Part shown: one piece after another, positions 1 through 6,601 of the stretch | How positions within the stretch are numbered: the first letter of the stretch is position 1 | Layout: each line of letters opens with the position of its first letter | Virus record (IMG/VR): IMGVR_UViG_3300007735_000689 | Span: 1 to 37,204 of that record | Length of the DNA stretch: 37,204 nt | Reading direction: 5' to 3' (one strand) | DNA from: a virus | The notes under the pieces: generated by a model | The model's input: the letters and a program-made list of their open reading frames with translations, nothing else | Told to the model about the DNA's origin: nothing | The model's database searches: none | Made by a program: the position numbers and the translations under genes

Positions 1-83
1 GTATCCAGCGCGGTTTGTGCATGAAGATTTAGGCCATACCATACTACCCGTTGGCCATCTCTACGATTTGAGGTAACGTTTTG

Positions 84-395
84 TTATACAGGAGATGATG
101 AGCCTTTGCTGCTGTTGCACCTTCTACATAGAACTTGCAGATTGGATTCGACTGTGAGACCACCGCTCGATAAAGGAATCACATGATCCACAGTCAAATC
201 GTTGGTTGCTTTACAAATAGAACAATAAGGTTGCATTAGTCTTAGTTGTCTTGATAACCTTTTCCAATTTGCATCGTAACCCCTATCAGCACGTGAAGGA
301 CGAGAGGTTGCTTTGAACTTCTGATACTTCTTATTGCAGATAGGACATCTAGGTTTGTTTGCTAATACACCACAATCTAAGCATGGTTTATTCAT
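84..395 (-). CDS. HNH endonuclease, packaging-associated type
   Basis: This is a 103-residue HNH nuclease. The N-terminus has a zinc-binding pair (CLDCG near residue 5 and CPICN near 17). The second half carries the HNH core: CSIC near 58, the DHV catalytic histidine near 70, NLQVLC near 85 and CRRC near 90. Small HNH proteins of this kind are commonly encoded next to the terminase genes of tailed phages, where they take part in DNA cleavage during packaging. If the window is circular, this gene lies immediately upstream of the small terminase gene on the same strand, which is exactly that position. A promoter at 437-465 precedes it. The ribosome binding site before the ATG is weak. The fold is a confident call; the packaging role is inferred. 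Confidence 0.88.
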   Translation of the reverse strand: MNKPCLDCGVLANKPRCPICNKKYQKFKATSRPSRADRGYDANWKRLSRQLRLMQPYCSICKATNDLTVDHVIPLSSGGLTVESNLQVLCRRCNSSKGSSSPV

Positions 396-436
396 TAGCG
401 TCCGATTTTTTAGATAGCTGTAGTTCGGTAATCCCT

Positions 437-465
437 ATTATAAATTACATCACTGTGATTGTACA
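437..465 (-). promoter_or_regulatory. Predicted sigma70-like promoter with an internal palindrome
   Basis: On the minus strand a perfect -10 box TATAAT (437-442) is separated by exactly 17 bases from a -35-like TGTACA (460-465, four of six matches to TTGACA). Between them lies the odd palindrome ATCAC-A-GTGAT (449-459), a possible operator. The promoter overlaps the last codons of the 450-1064 gene and points at the HNH gene. If the ends join, it also points at the terminase and the whole late operon. Confidence 0.6.
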
Positions 466-1064
466 GAGGTTTCTACCATGAGTTTAGCCAATCTTGACCA
501 CTGCTCATATGCCCATTGATGTGTCTTATCGTGTATACAATGGACATCACCATTAGGTTCTAATCTTAAACTACCGATGCAGTCTTGTACAGGGCACTTA
601 ACAGGTTTAGGTGGTTTTCTTTCACCATAGATAATACTTCTTAATGTTGTCCATGGTTCTCTAATCTCATTGTAGTAATCAGTCCACAGATCAGTATCTG
701 CTATCCAATCATTATGAGTATCTAATACACGATGCAACATATGAAGTTTGTTTATTTCCTTTGTAGATCTTAGGCAATTAGTGTCCAACTCTCTTGTTTC
801 TACTACATATTCACACCATGCTTGAAGAACACTTTGAACACCTGTTTTAGCAATAAGATCTACAATCTGGATATTTATTACTGATCTATCAGATAATGAA
901 CCTCGGCCTTCTTGTTTAGAAGATACCTGTTGTCTAAGGGAAGGATTAGCAATAAGAAGATCTATGAATGCAATTAACTCATTCAGCATTTTTTTTAATC
1001 TTCTTCTGCAATGTGGACAAGCACCTTTCTCACTTACCCCTCTACAACTAAGGCATTTATCCAT
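450..1064 (-). CDS. Unknown protein with two zinc-ribbon-like ends
   Basis: I cannot name this 204-residue protein. Its N-terminus has CLSC (residues 4-7) and CPHC (about 16-19). Its C-terminus has a second metal-site-like stretch, a CPVQDC motif followed by a CIHDKTH motif near residues 156-181. The middle is mainly helical. The first-strand start is an ATG that overlaps the end of the upstream HTH gene by eight bases. It is the last gene of the early operon, directly after the replication HTH protein and SSB. A role in replication or transcription is therefore plausible, but nothing in the sequence proves it. Confidence 0.75.
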   Translation of the reverse strand: MDKCLSCRGVSEKGACPHCRRRLKKMLNELIAFIDLLIANPSLRQQVSSKQEGRGSLSDRSVINIQIVDLIAKTGVQSVLQAWCEYVVETRELDTNCLRSTKEINKLHMLHRVLDTHNDWIADTDLWTDYYNEIREPWTTLRSIIYGERKPPKPVKCPVQDCIGSLRLEPNGDVHCIHDKTHQWAYEQWSRLAKLMVETSVQSQ

Positions 1065-1518
1065 TTTTCTTTCTTAGCCTTTCCATTAACAATTTAACTT
1101 CTTCTGGTGGACCTGACCTCTGATGATTATTGATGGTTATATGATGATTAGGGTGGCCACCAGCTTGACCTCTACCGCTGGCCATAGCTGTGACCTCAGC
1201 CGCAGGACGTTCAGGGTCGTCATTATGCGTGGACAGGACATCAGTGACCTGCGGCTTCTTGTATAACAATCTGTAACGATTATTAGAAATACCAGCTCTG
1301 GAATGCTGTTCTATAAACAAATAGTTATCAGCAATCATTTGATGAATAATTCTACGGATCTGTCTCACACTGATCTTGCACTTATCTGCCAAATACTGTT
1401 GACTTGGCCAACAAATACCTTGGTCATCACAATGATCTGCCAATGCTAAATGGACAATTAAAGCATTGCCATTGTAGGGAGAGTTTTCCCACACATAGGT
1501 CATAGCTTTAACTGACAT
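1057..1518 (-). CDS. Helix-turn-helix replication-initiator-like protein
   Basis: This 153-residue protein has an N-terminal winged-helix domain of the kind seen in phage replisome organisers. About residues 10-80 include a GNALIVHLALADHCDD-type helix, a GICWPSQQYLA turn, and the recognition-helix stretch SVRQIRRIIHQMI. The remainder is low-complexity and probably flexible. The ATG at 1518 overlaps the SSB stop (TAATG), so translation is probably coupled to SSB; a longer reading from farther upstream would run through SSB and is rejected. The neighbouring SSB supports a role at the phage origin. No helicase or polymerase gene is visible, so the phage presumably uses the host replisome. The HTH fold is clear; the replication role is inferred. 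Confidence 0.72.
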   Translation of the reverse strand: MSVKAMTYVWENSPYNGNALIVHLALADHCDDQGICWPSQQYLADKCKISVRQIRRIIHQMIADNYLFIEQHSRAGISNNRYRLLYKKPQVTDVLSTHNDDPERPAAEVTAMASGRGQAGGHPNHHITINNHQRSGPPEEVKLLMERLRKKNG

Positions 1519-1916
1519 TAGAACACCGCTTCTGTAGGATCCCAAGCAACTGGATCTGGATTCTTAGATCTTGGAGTGCCATGATATTTTTGTACAACAA
1601 TTTGCTTGGCAATAGTATCAACCAGGACCTCATATGACGAGCGCTTATTTCCGTCTTTGTCAATCCATGTTGTTTGCTTAATTGTTCCTGTGATGGTTAC
1701 CAGATCACCTCGTTTGATGTTATCTACGAGAGCCTCGGCATAACCACCAAACGCTTTGCATTCCCACCAACTTGTGTCTGCATCTACCCATTCGTCATTA
1801 ACTTTCTTGCGGGTATTGGACACAACGCTGAATGGAACATATGCTTTACCTTGCTGAGTAAACTTTATGTCCATATCTTTCCCTATTCGGCCTTTGATTG
1901 TTATTGCTGCACTCAT
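1518..1916 (-). CDS. ssb: Single-stranded DNA-binding protein
   Basis: This 132-residue protein has the OB-fold pattern of bacterial and phage SSB. The order is ITIKGRIGKD-, then SVVSNTRKK-, then TSWWECKAFGGYAEAL-, then KRGDLVTITGTIKQTTW- and NKRSSYEVLVDTIA-. It coats single-stranded DNA during replication and recombination. The C-terminus ends in PDPVAWDPTEAVF, acidic and hydrophobic but not the canonical DDIPF tip, so partner recruitment may differ from the host protein. Its ATG overlaps the WhiB stop by four bases (ATGA). It is followed by the replication HTH gene and belongs to the early operon. Confidence 0.93.
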   Translation of the reverse strand: MSAAITIKGRIGKDMDIKFTQQGKAYVPFSVVSNTRKKVNDEWVDADTSWWECKAFGGYAEALVDNIKRGDLVTITGTIKQTTWIDKDGNKRSSYEVLVDTIAKQIVVQKYHGTPRSKNPDPVAWDPTEAVF

Positions 1917-2191
1917 TTTTGCTCCTTTAGTTGTCGGACTATATCTTTAATATCTTTATTTTTCATACCGCCCCATACTCCATAAACAGGCCAGTTTTTT
2001 ATCGCATAACCTAAACATTGCATTTGTACTGGACAGTCTTTGCAAATACTTAGTGCTGCTCTTTGTTCTAAATTAGTTGGATGCTCACTGTCAGGAAAAA
2101 ACCAATCAGGATCTATACTTGGATCCGTACAATTAGCATTTTTAGTCCATTCAGCTGCTTCGACTTTGAAATCTAAATCTCGAATCGTCAC
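1913..2191 (-). CDS. WhiB-family iron-sulfur transcription factor
   Basis: This is a WhiB-like protein of 92 residues if the GTG at 2191 is used. The four cluster-binding cysteines are visible: one in ANCTD, then the SICKDCPVQMQC group (C-x2-C-x5-C). They are followed by the G-V-W-G-G turn (YGVWGGM) that binds the sigma factor in this family. WhiB proteins are confined to actinobacteria and their phages, so this is the best host indicator in the window. They bind an Fe-S cluster and act with the primary sigma factor on host or phage promoters. The GTG overlaps the preceding stop (GTGA); an in-frame reading to 2251 would lie inside the upstream nuclease gene and is less likely. Confidence 0.95.
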   Translation of the reverse strand: MTIRDLDFKVEAAEWTKNANCTDPSIDPDWFFPDSEHPTNLEQRAALSICKDCPVQMQCLGYAIKNWPVYGVWGGMKNKDIKDIVRQLKEQK

Positions 2192-2526
2192 AAGTAACCT
2201 GCTTCTTTCAGTAGTTGTATCATTACACTTACTGGAACACAAGCTGGCCAATTTTCTATATCGGCTTCACCCTGTCCATTCTGTCTTAAAACAGCGATGG
2301 GGATAACGCCTTCTTTGATTCGTTTTGCCTGTTGTTTCATTGCTGATTTTGGATCAAAGTCTGCTCTAGCCTTCAATTCCCAATCAACTCCGATAACTCC
2401 TTTTATATCTGTGCCTGCAGCTGAAGAACTGCTTGCTTCAGCATAAATCCAACCTTCTCGTTTTAAGTACTCAGCAAAAATCAGTTCAGTCTCTCTACCT
2501 CTTCGTTTTCTAGACAGATTGGTCAC
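2188..2526 (-). CDS. PD-(D/E)XK nuclease, Holliday-junction-resolvase-like
   Basis: This 112-residue protein begins with a basic RKRRGRETE stretch. It has the nuclease signature D40 (AAGTDIKG), then E50-x-K52 (DWELKAR), a spacing typical of small archaeal-type resolvases and VSR/VRR-like nucleases. It probably cuts branched or structured DNA in replication or before packaging. The GTG at 2526 is preceded by GGGAGG at good spacing and overlaps the FmdB stop by four bases (GTGA). A TTG at 2541 is a weaker alternative that would sit upstream of that ribosome site. The fold is fairly safe, the exact substrate unknown. Confidence 0.72.
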   Translation of the reverse strand: MTNLSRKRRGRETELIFAEYLKREGWIYAEASSSSAAGTDIKGVIGVDWELKARADFDPKSAMKQQAKRIKEGVIPIAVLRQNGQGEADIENWPACVPVSVMIQLLKEAGYL

Positions 2527-2687
2527 TGTTTTCCTCCCCAACCGTCACCTTTGAAAATAGCGGGTACAGCGGTAAAAACTTTCTGCATAATTTCTCCACA
2601 ATCACATCTAGGACCGTGTTCTGAGACTGAATGACTGACTTCGACTGTGATTCCACATTGTTGGCATTTGTAGTCATAAGTTGGCAT
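2523..2687 (-). CDS. FmdB-type zinc-ribbon protein
   Basis: This small 54-residue protein starts MPTYDYKCQQCG, the hallmark of the FmdB regulatory-protein family. A second cysteine pair follows (RCDCG near 28-32), and the C-terminus PAIFKGDGWGG matches the family's FKGxGWY ending. FmdB-like proteins are putative regulators of unknown mechanism and are frequent in actinophages. Its ATG overlaps the stop of the preceding HNH gene (TGATG) and its own stop overlaps the next GTG, so it is embedded in a translationally coupled run. Confidence 0.82.
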   Translation of the reverse strand: MPTYDYKCQQCGITVEVSHSVSEHGPRCDCGEIMQKVFTAVPAIFKGDGWGGKQ

Positions 2688-2953
2688 CATTTATCCCAGG
2701 AATTCTTAAGCCAACCTGTTTTAGTGGCTTCTGCGGGATTTGTTGTAATCCAAAAATGACATGCATGACAAAGAGCTCTGCAATTGTTAATGTCCAGAAT
2801 AGATCCTCCTCTGGCTCTGCTAAGAACTTCATGAACTTCTTCTGAAGCCTTTGCATTGCATCTTTGGCACATTGGATATTGCTCAAGCATATATGCAACT
2901 AATTTACGCCGTTCCACATACTTTTTTGTCATTTTTTTGCTTCGTGCTCTCAT
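2687..2953 (-). CDS. Small HNH-like endonuclease
   Basis: This 88-residue protein has a basic N-terminus, then CQRC (about 29-32), the catalytic-type VHEVLSRARGGS (about 40-51), INNCRALCHACHFWI and a C-terminal GWL. This is the HNH/treble-clef order C-x2-C, HE, N, C-x2-C-H. Family members nick or cut double-stranded DNA. It differs clearly in sequence from the HNH protein at 84-395 and is not a duplicate of it. Its start overlaps the stop of the coiled-coil gene (ATGA). Confidence 0.75.
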   Translation of the reverse strand: MRARSKKMTKKYVERRKLVAYMLEQYPMCQRCNAKASEEVHEVLSRARGGSILDINNCRALCHACHFWITTNPAEATKTGWLKNSWDK

Positions 2954-3303
2954 GTGTATTGACCAACACCTTCTGCGCTAAATTGTTGTCTAATTGCAGC
3001 TGACAGTGATTGTCCAATAGAGATTTGAGATCTTAAAGTATTGATTCGTTCTTTAATTGCCCTTACTTCTGCTTCTGCAATTTCCATGGCCAAACGTAAA
3101 TCAGCACAAGCAAGAATTGCTTCTTGTCGCCTTACATCCATGGATCCATTTGATTGTAGAAAGGATCTTGCATATGCAACTTCGTAAGAACCTTTTGCTT
3201 TAACGGCTTTGTCATCGCAAACAGCAATTTCTTCAGTTGCAGCATCGAGCATACGAGAAAGTTCACTAAGGCGCTTTACGACTTCTGTTTGATTAGGCAA
3301 CAT
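2950..3303 (-). CDS. Helical coiled-coil phage protein of unknown function
   Basis: This 117-residue, almost entirely alpha-helical protein has heptad-like stretches at about 1-28 and 70-100. A central motif reads YARSFLQSNGSMDVRRQEAILACADLRL. The same kind of motif recurs in uncharacterised phage proteins from actinobacterial hosts, as far as I can recall, with no known role. It lies between a zinc-ribbon microprotein and an HNH gene. The ATG at 3303 lies within the 3' end of the preceding 44-residue gene. Confidence 0.72.
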   Translation of the reverse strand: MLPNQTEVVKRLSELSRMLDAATEEIAVCDDKAVKAKGSYEVAYARSFLQSNGSMDVRRQEAILACADLRLAMEIAEAEVRAIKERINTLRSQISIGQSLSAAIRQQFSAEGVGQYT

Positions 3304-3427
3304 GTCGTTTGCCTTTCTGTTTCGCTTTGCAATCGCTGCAAAAATGAGGATTACCCATGAGTTTATCTAATGCATACAAATAAGTCCATGCACCGCATGC
3401 TTCACATCTAGCAACTGGTTCAGTCAT
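3293..3427 (-). CDS. Zinc-ribbon microprotein (44 residues)
   Basis: This is a short gene between the thymidylate-synthase-family gene and the coiled-coil gene. It encodes MTEPVARCEACGAWTYLY at the start and FCSDCKAKQKGKRH near the end, a C-x2-C...C-x2-C zinc ribbon with a basic tail. Its ATG overlaps the stop of the TS-like gene by eight bases and its end overlaps the next ATG by eleven, which fits the compact operon style. The function is unknown; protein-protein or nucleic-acid binding is typical of such ribbons. Confidence 0.65.
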   Translation of the reverse strand: MTEPVARCEACGAWTYLYALDKLMGNPHFCSDCKAKQKGKRHVA

Positions 3428-4229
3428 TGATTTTACCTGCCAAGAATCTTTCGAAACGAGTCAATTGATCTGGTATGTTGCCTTTGAGAATAGATCTTGC
3501 GGTATGACTGATTTCACTAATGCTATTTCCAGTCCACATAGGCTCGTAATCTTTGAATGAACCATTGAAGTAAGCTTTAATCCATTGTGCTTGAGGTATG
3601 TGTTCATCATAAATATGTAAACTACCTACAACATGCACATATTGACCCATTTCGATATCTAAAGCCTTTGCAATTGCACCTTGTAGAGCAATAAATTGTG
3701 TTAAATCATATGGGAGACCTAAAAATACGTCATTGCTTCTCATATTAGTTCTAGCAATCAATTTGTTATCTCTAATAAAATATTGCAAGTTTAAGGTACA
3801 TGGAACATCTTTGACATCAACGTTAAGATCTTTATTTGAGTCAAATATAGTCAAAACAGCTTGTCTGGTTGAATAGTCTTTTTTCAATTGCTCAACAAGT
3901 TTATTTAGATTACCGTGAATTCGTGGGCCATAAGCTCCATGAAGAATGCCACCGTCCATGTACTTTCCAAACACTTGACTTGTATCTGTCATTGCTTCTG
4001 GATCAGTAACTTGTCCAACTAGTTGTAATGCTTCTTTAATGCCAATATTATGGTTTAGTTTACGGTTTTCCATAGACACAGGTATGTTCCATGGCTTTTC
4101 AACCTGTAAAGTAACATTTAGAAGCTCTCTAGTAACCATTCCACGAGGTGATATTGCCTCACCATGTTCAATCACATATTGAGTTGCAAGTTCTAAGGCT
4201 TCACTTGGATTTTCTGTAATTATATGCAT
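3420..4229 (-). CDS. Thymidylate-synthase-family enzyme, predicted dCMP-selective (hydroxymethylase-like)
   Basis: This 269-residue enzyme has the thymidylate synthase fold. Visible landmarks are the GPRIHG loop (about 101-106), TRQAV (121-125), catalytic Cys144 in DVPCTLNLQY, RSxD (Arg164, Ser165, Asp167), LGLPYDLTQF, and His205/Tyr207 in GSLHIYDEH. The residue that reads the pyrimidine 4-position is Asn in thymidylate synthases; here it is Asp175. In Lactobacillus TS the Asn-to-Asp change shifts preference to dCMP, and T4 dCMP hydroxymethylase has Asp there. The histidine after the catalytic Cys (PCH) is also replaced (PCT). The likely product is therefore 5-hydroxymethyl-dCMP or 5-methyl-dCMP rather than dTMP. 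It overlaps the dNMP kinase gene (TAATG). The fold is certain; the substrate is inferred. Confidence 0.85.
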   Translation of the reverse strand: MHIITENPSEALELATQYVIEHGEAISPRGMVTRELLNVTLQVEKPWNIPVSMENRKLNHNIGIKEALQLVGQVTDPEAMTDTSQVFGKYMDGGILHGAYGPRIHGNLNKLVEQLKKDYSTRQAVLTIFDSNKDLNVDVKDVPCTLNLQYFIRDNKLIARTNMRSNDVFLGLPYDLTQFIALQGAIAKALDIEMGQYVHVVGSLHIYDEHIPQAQWIKAYFNGSFKDYEPMWTGNSISEISHTARSILKGNIPDQLTRFERFLAGKIND

Positions 4230-4672
4230 TACCTAACCACCTCACTATGGATTATTTTTTTGTCTAAATATCGAACTTGTCTAAATGCTTCTACAAATAA
4301 AGATCTAGAATGCAAAACAAAATCTATCTGCATTTCTTCGCCTCTTTTTAATAATTCTTCAGCAATTGCATCTTCAGATCTTGTAAGCAGGATTAGTCTA
4401 GCACCTAACTTAGCAAGTTCCCAATTGCAATAGTCAAATGTCGTTTCATCAAATAGTGATTGTCGACCATAGATTTTAGGCCATACAACTTCACCTAAAT
4501 GCCAACGATCTAAAATCATATTTGGTGAAGTAATTGGTCGGATATATTCATCGGACCACAACCTTGTTTTTGGTTGTTCAGCATGCAAATATTTTGCATT
4601 AAATCGTTCAGATAATTTTTGAGCATAAGTAGTTTTACCTGTACCATCTGCACCTTCGATAATGGTAATCAT
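4229..4672 (-). CDS. P-loop deoxynucleoside monophosphate kinase
   Basis: This 147-residue P-loop kinase has Walker A GADGTGKTT at residues 7-15. A substrate-side motif DRWHLGEVVWPKIYGR lies at about 56-71, typical of phage and bacterial dTMP-kinase-like enzymes, and a LTRSEDAI stretch comes later. It should phosphorylate a deoxynucleotide made by the TS-family enzyme downstream, in the way T4 gene 1 kinase phosphorylates hydroxymethyl-dCMP. It is shorter than a bacterial thymidylate kinase (about 200 residues), as usual for phage forms. Start and stop overlap both neighbours (ATGA and TAATG), so the pair is probably made in fixed proportion. Confidence 0.8.
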   Translation of the reverse strand: MITIIEGADGTGKTTYAQKLSERFNAKYLHAEQPKTRLWSDEYIRPITSPNMILDRWHLGEVVWPKIYGRQSLFDETTFDYCNWELAKLGARLILLTRSEDAIAEELLKRGEEMQIDFVLHSRSLFVEAFRQVRYLDKKIIHSEVVR

Positions 4673-5556
4673 CTAAACTCACCCCATTCTCTAAAACTAT
4701 CGACTTGTGAATGGACCATTGTAACTGGTTTTACGTCACCTGCTACATTCCATACTAAAGTAGATGCTGTTTTAGGTGCTGCTGTTTTGTCCAACATAAA
4801 TCTTTCTAAACCTTTGCAATCATAGGTTGGTGCTGAGTCAATTTCTTCATTGATCTTGTCTGCATAGTCAGCTTTTTCTCTGAAACCTTTATGGTAAGTT
4901 GCAACGTCCGCTCTGCCAATTTCACCTGGATGTAGATTTCTTGCAACTGCAACTCCATGAAAGATGGCATCTGGCCATGCAATTTGTAAAGTTCTTGTAA
5001 GTACACCAGTACTAATGACTGATACAACATCTTTTGGTTCATCTCGATCTCCCCATTGTTGGATTGTTGATTTGACTCCGGCTGCAACCACTAATGGATG
5101 ATCCAATCCAAAAGGTACAAATTGAGCATTATTTTCATTTGCCCAATCTTTTGCATATTTGTTTAGAACTGGCATTGCTGCAATTCTTCGAAAGATTGGA
5201 TTTGCTCCTCTTTCAATACAAACAAGCTGATGGTCACTTACTACTTTTGAGGAAGGCATAAACAATGTTAACTTTTTGTTATATTTCTTTGCAAGCGCGG
5301 CTAATGATACTCCTGCCCAACCAACTCTAGGTTGCACATATACCAAATGATCCGATTCCATTGTTTTTACTAATAGATCTCCCCATCGGCCTTTTGTACC
5401 AACTCCTGTATTCGAATCGTCCCAAATAGTTGCACCATGGAATGTAGTTATATTTGGAGGTTGTGTTTCATCTGTCCAATCACCTGCAAGATCTAACCAT
5501 TCTTCTCTTGATTTGTGTGCATATTTGCTGGATGTGTCCGTCGTTATCTTAAACAT
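4669..5556 (-). CDS. Fold-type-II PLP-dependent-enzyme-like protein
   Basis: This 295-residue protein resembles the tryptophan synthase beta / ACC deaminase / cysteine synthase superfamily. GVGTKGRWGDLL (51-62) matches the lysine-containing GGNKxRKL segment, so Lys55 is the candidate cofactor lysine. It is followed by QPRVGWAGVSLAALAKKYNKKLTLFMP (75-101), equivalent to the substrate loop and second helix, and ERGANPIFRR. Near 178-200 there is a VVSVISTG phosphate-loop-like strand. The usual SxNH of the substrate loop is changed to PRVGW, so the substrate is unusual or activity is altered. Such a gene is not needed for phage growth in general; its place between a nucleotide kinase and a large helical protein suggests base modification. 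Fold moderately sure, role inferred. Confidence 0.62.
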   Translation of the reverse strand: MFKITTDTSSKYAHKSREEWLDLAGDWTDETQPPNITTFHGATIWDDSNTGVGTKGRWGDLLVKTMESDHLVYVQPRVGWAGVSLAALAKKYNKKLTLFMPSSKVVSDHQLVCIERGANPIFRRIAAMPVLNKYAKDWANENNAQFVPFGLDHPLVVAAGVKSTIQQWGDRDEPKDVVSVISTGVLTRTLQIAWPDAIFHGVAVARNLHPGEIGRADVATYHKGFREKADYADKINEEIDSAPTYDCKGLERFMLDKTAAPKTASTLVWNVAGDVKPVTMVHSQVDSFREWGEFR

Positions 5557-6601
5557 TGTGCGCCTCCAAATGCTTGTGGTAAGTCCAATGTTTCGTATGA
5601 TTTGGTATAAGTGATTTATTTGTTACTTGCCAGGGTTTTAAGTACTCATAACCTTTTGGTACATAACATTCAACATATCGGACGTAGTCACATGCAACAT
5701 CTTCAAGACTCAAACCTTTCCCTAGATTTCTTTCATGGTCTCGGGAATCATAAGGAGATCTAAACTCATTACAAATCTTTTCCATTGCGGCATCTAAAAA
5801 GTCTTTTTGCTTATAACCTTCGTTTTTGAACAATAGATTTAATGCTTCAATTGCATTCTTACCGTAATTGACTTGACTCCATGGATCTATCAAATCGGGG
5901 AAATATTGTGCAATGTCCATAACAAATGCAGTCATAACAAAATGAAAACACTTTAATCCATTTGACCTATGCCATTCGTTAATCCAATCAACTCCTTCAC
6001 GGATCGACATTGACAATGGGTTATAGGATAAATGAGTATAAAAATCTTTTACTAACCGTGGCATATATTCAGAAATGTATAATTGTGAACCACGTGGGTA
6101 TTGATCTGTTGGTTTTGGGAATTGTGGAATCTGATTACCAATACTAGTAAATATTGGTCTATTTGATCTCATTTCACTCAAAACATAATTCCTCATGTGA
6201 ATCATATTATCTGCATTTATAGCCATGTCAGCTAAAATGCTATTTCTAAATCCATGGTCGTAGCTAAATGATGCTCCTGATCCAGTAACTCTATGAATCA
6301 TGAACAAGTAGAACCAGTCAATTGCATGTAGATTATAATTATCAAAACGTTTATCTACTTGCCACTTCTTTGGATTGTTTGATCCATACCAAATCTGTTG
6401 AATTGCATTGCTAAATCCGGCAAACTCACGGTCAACTGTGTCATAAATTGTAATGTAATGTTGCAGTGGATCGTCTACATGCAAATCTTCAGTAGTATCA
6501 CGACCATTTGGACTTGCAATGTTAATGGTTTGCAAGACAACGGCTTTATCGTAATATTGCTTAAAGTCTTCCCAATAAATAGTTTCGATTATTTTAGACA
6601 T
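5549..6601 (-). CDS. Large helical protein, possible DNA base-modification (aGPT-PPlase-like) enzyme
   Basis: I do not recognise this 350-residue protein with certainty. It is predominantly alpha-helical and rich in Trp and Tyr. Conserved-looking polar motifs are DREFAGFSNAIQQIWYG (about 56-72), HRVTGSGASFSYDHGFRNSIL (about 103-123), and SPYDSRDHERNLGKG near 293-307 before a WQVTNKS tail. The general look recalls the all-helical glutamyl/putrescinyl-thymine pyrophosphorylase families that act on 5-hydroxymethyl bases in phage DNA. I cannot confirm this by eye, and it lacks the F-x-NVxRxxDR signature I associate with the HMUdR-kinase helical domain. Both ends overlap the PLP-like and SGNH-like genes by eight bases, so the three form a unit. 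Confidence 0.6.
   Translation of the reverse strand: MSKIIETIYWEDFKQYYDKAVVLQTINIASPNGRDTTEDLHVDDPLQHYITIYDTVDREFAGFSNAIQQIWYGSNNPKKWQVDKRFDNYNLHAIDWFYLFMIHRVTGSGASFSYDHGFRNSILADMAINADNMIHMRNYVLSEMRSNRPIFTSIGNQIPQFPKPTDQYPRGSQLYISEYMPRLVKDFYTHLSYNPLSMSIREGVDWINEWHRSNGLKCFHFVMTAFVMDIAQYFPDLIDPWSQVNYGKNAIEALNLLFKNEGYKQKDFLDAAMEKICNEFRSPYDSRDHERNLGKGLSLEDVACDYVRYVECYVPKGYEYLKPWQVTNKSLIPNHTKHWTYHKHLEAHNV

Noticed and set aside
1-83. Possible frame across the joined ends, reading ...IKIIDLTKLEDFDD on the minus strand
   Set aside because: It has no ATG, GTG with ribosome site or TTG after the upstream in-frame stop, and depends on the unproven junction. A 23-codon ATG frame in another phase is also too weak to list.
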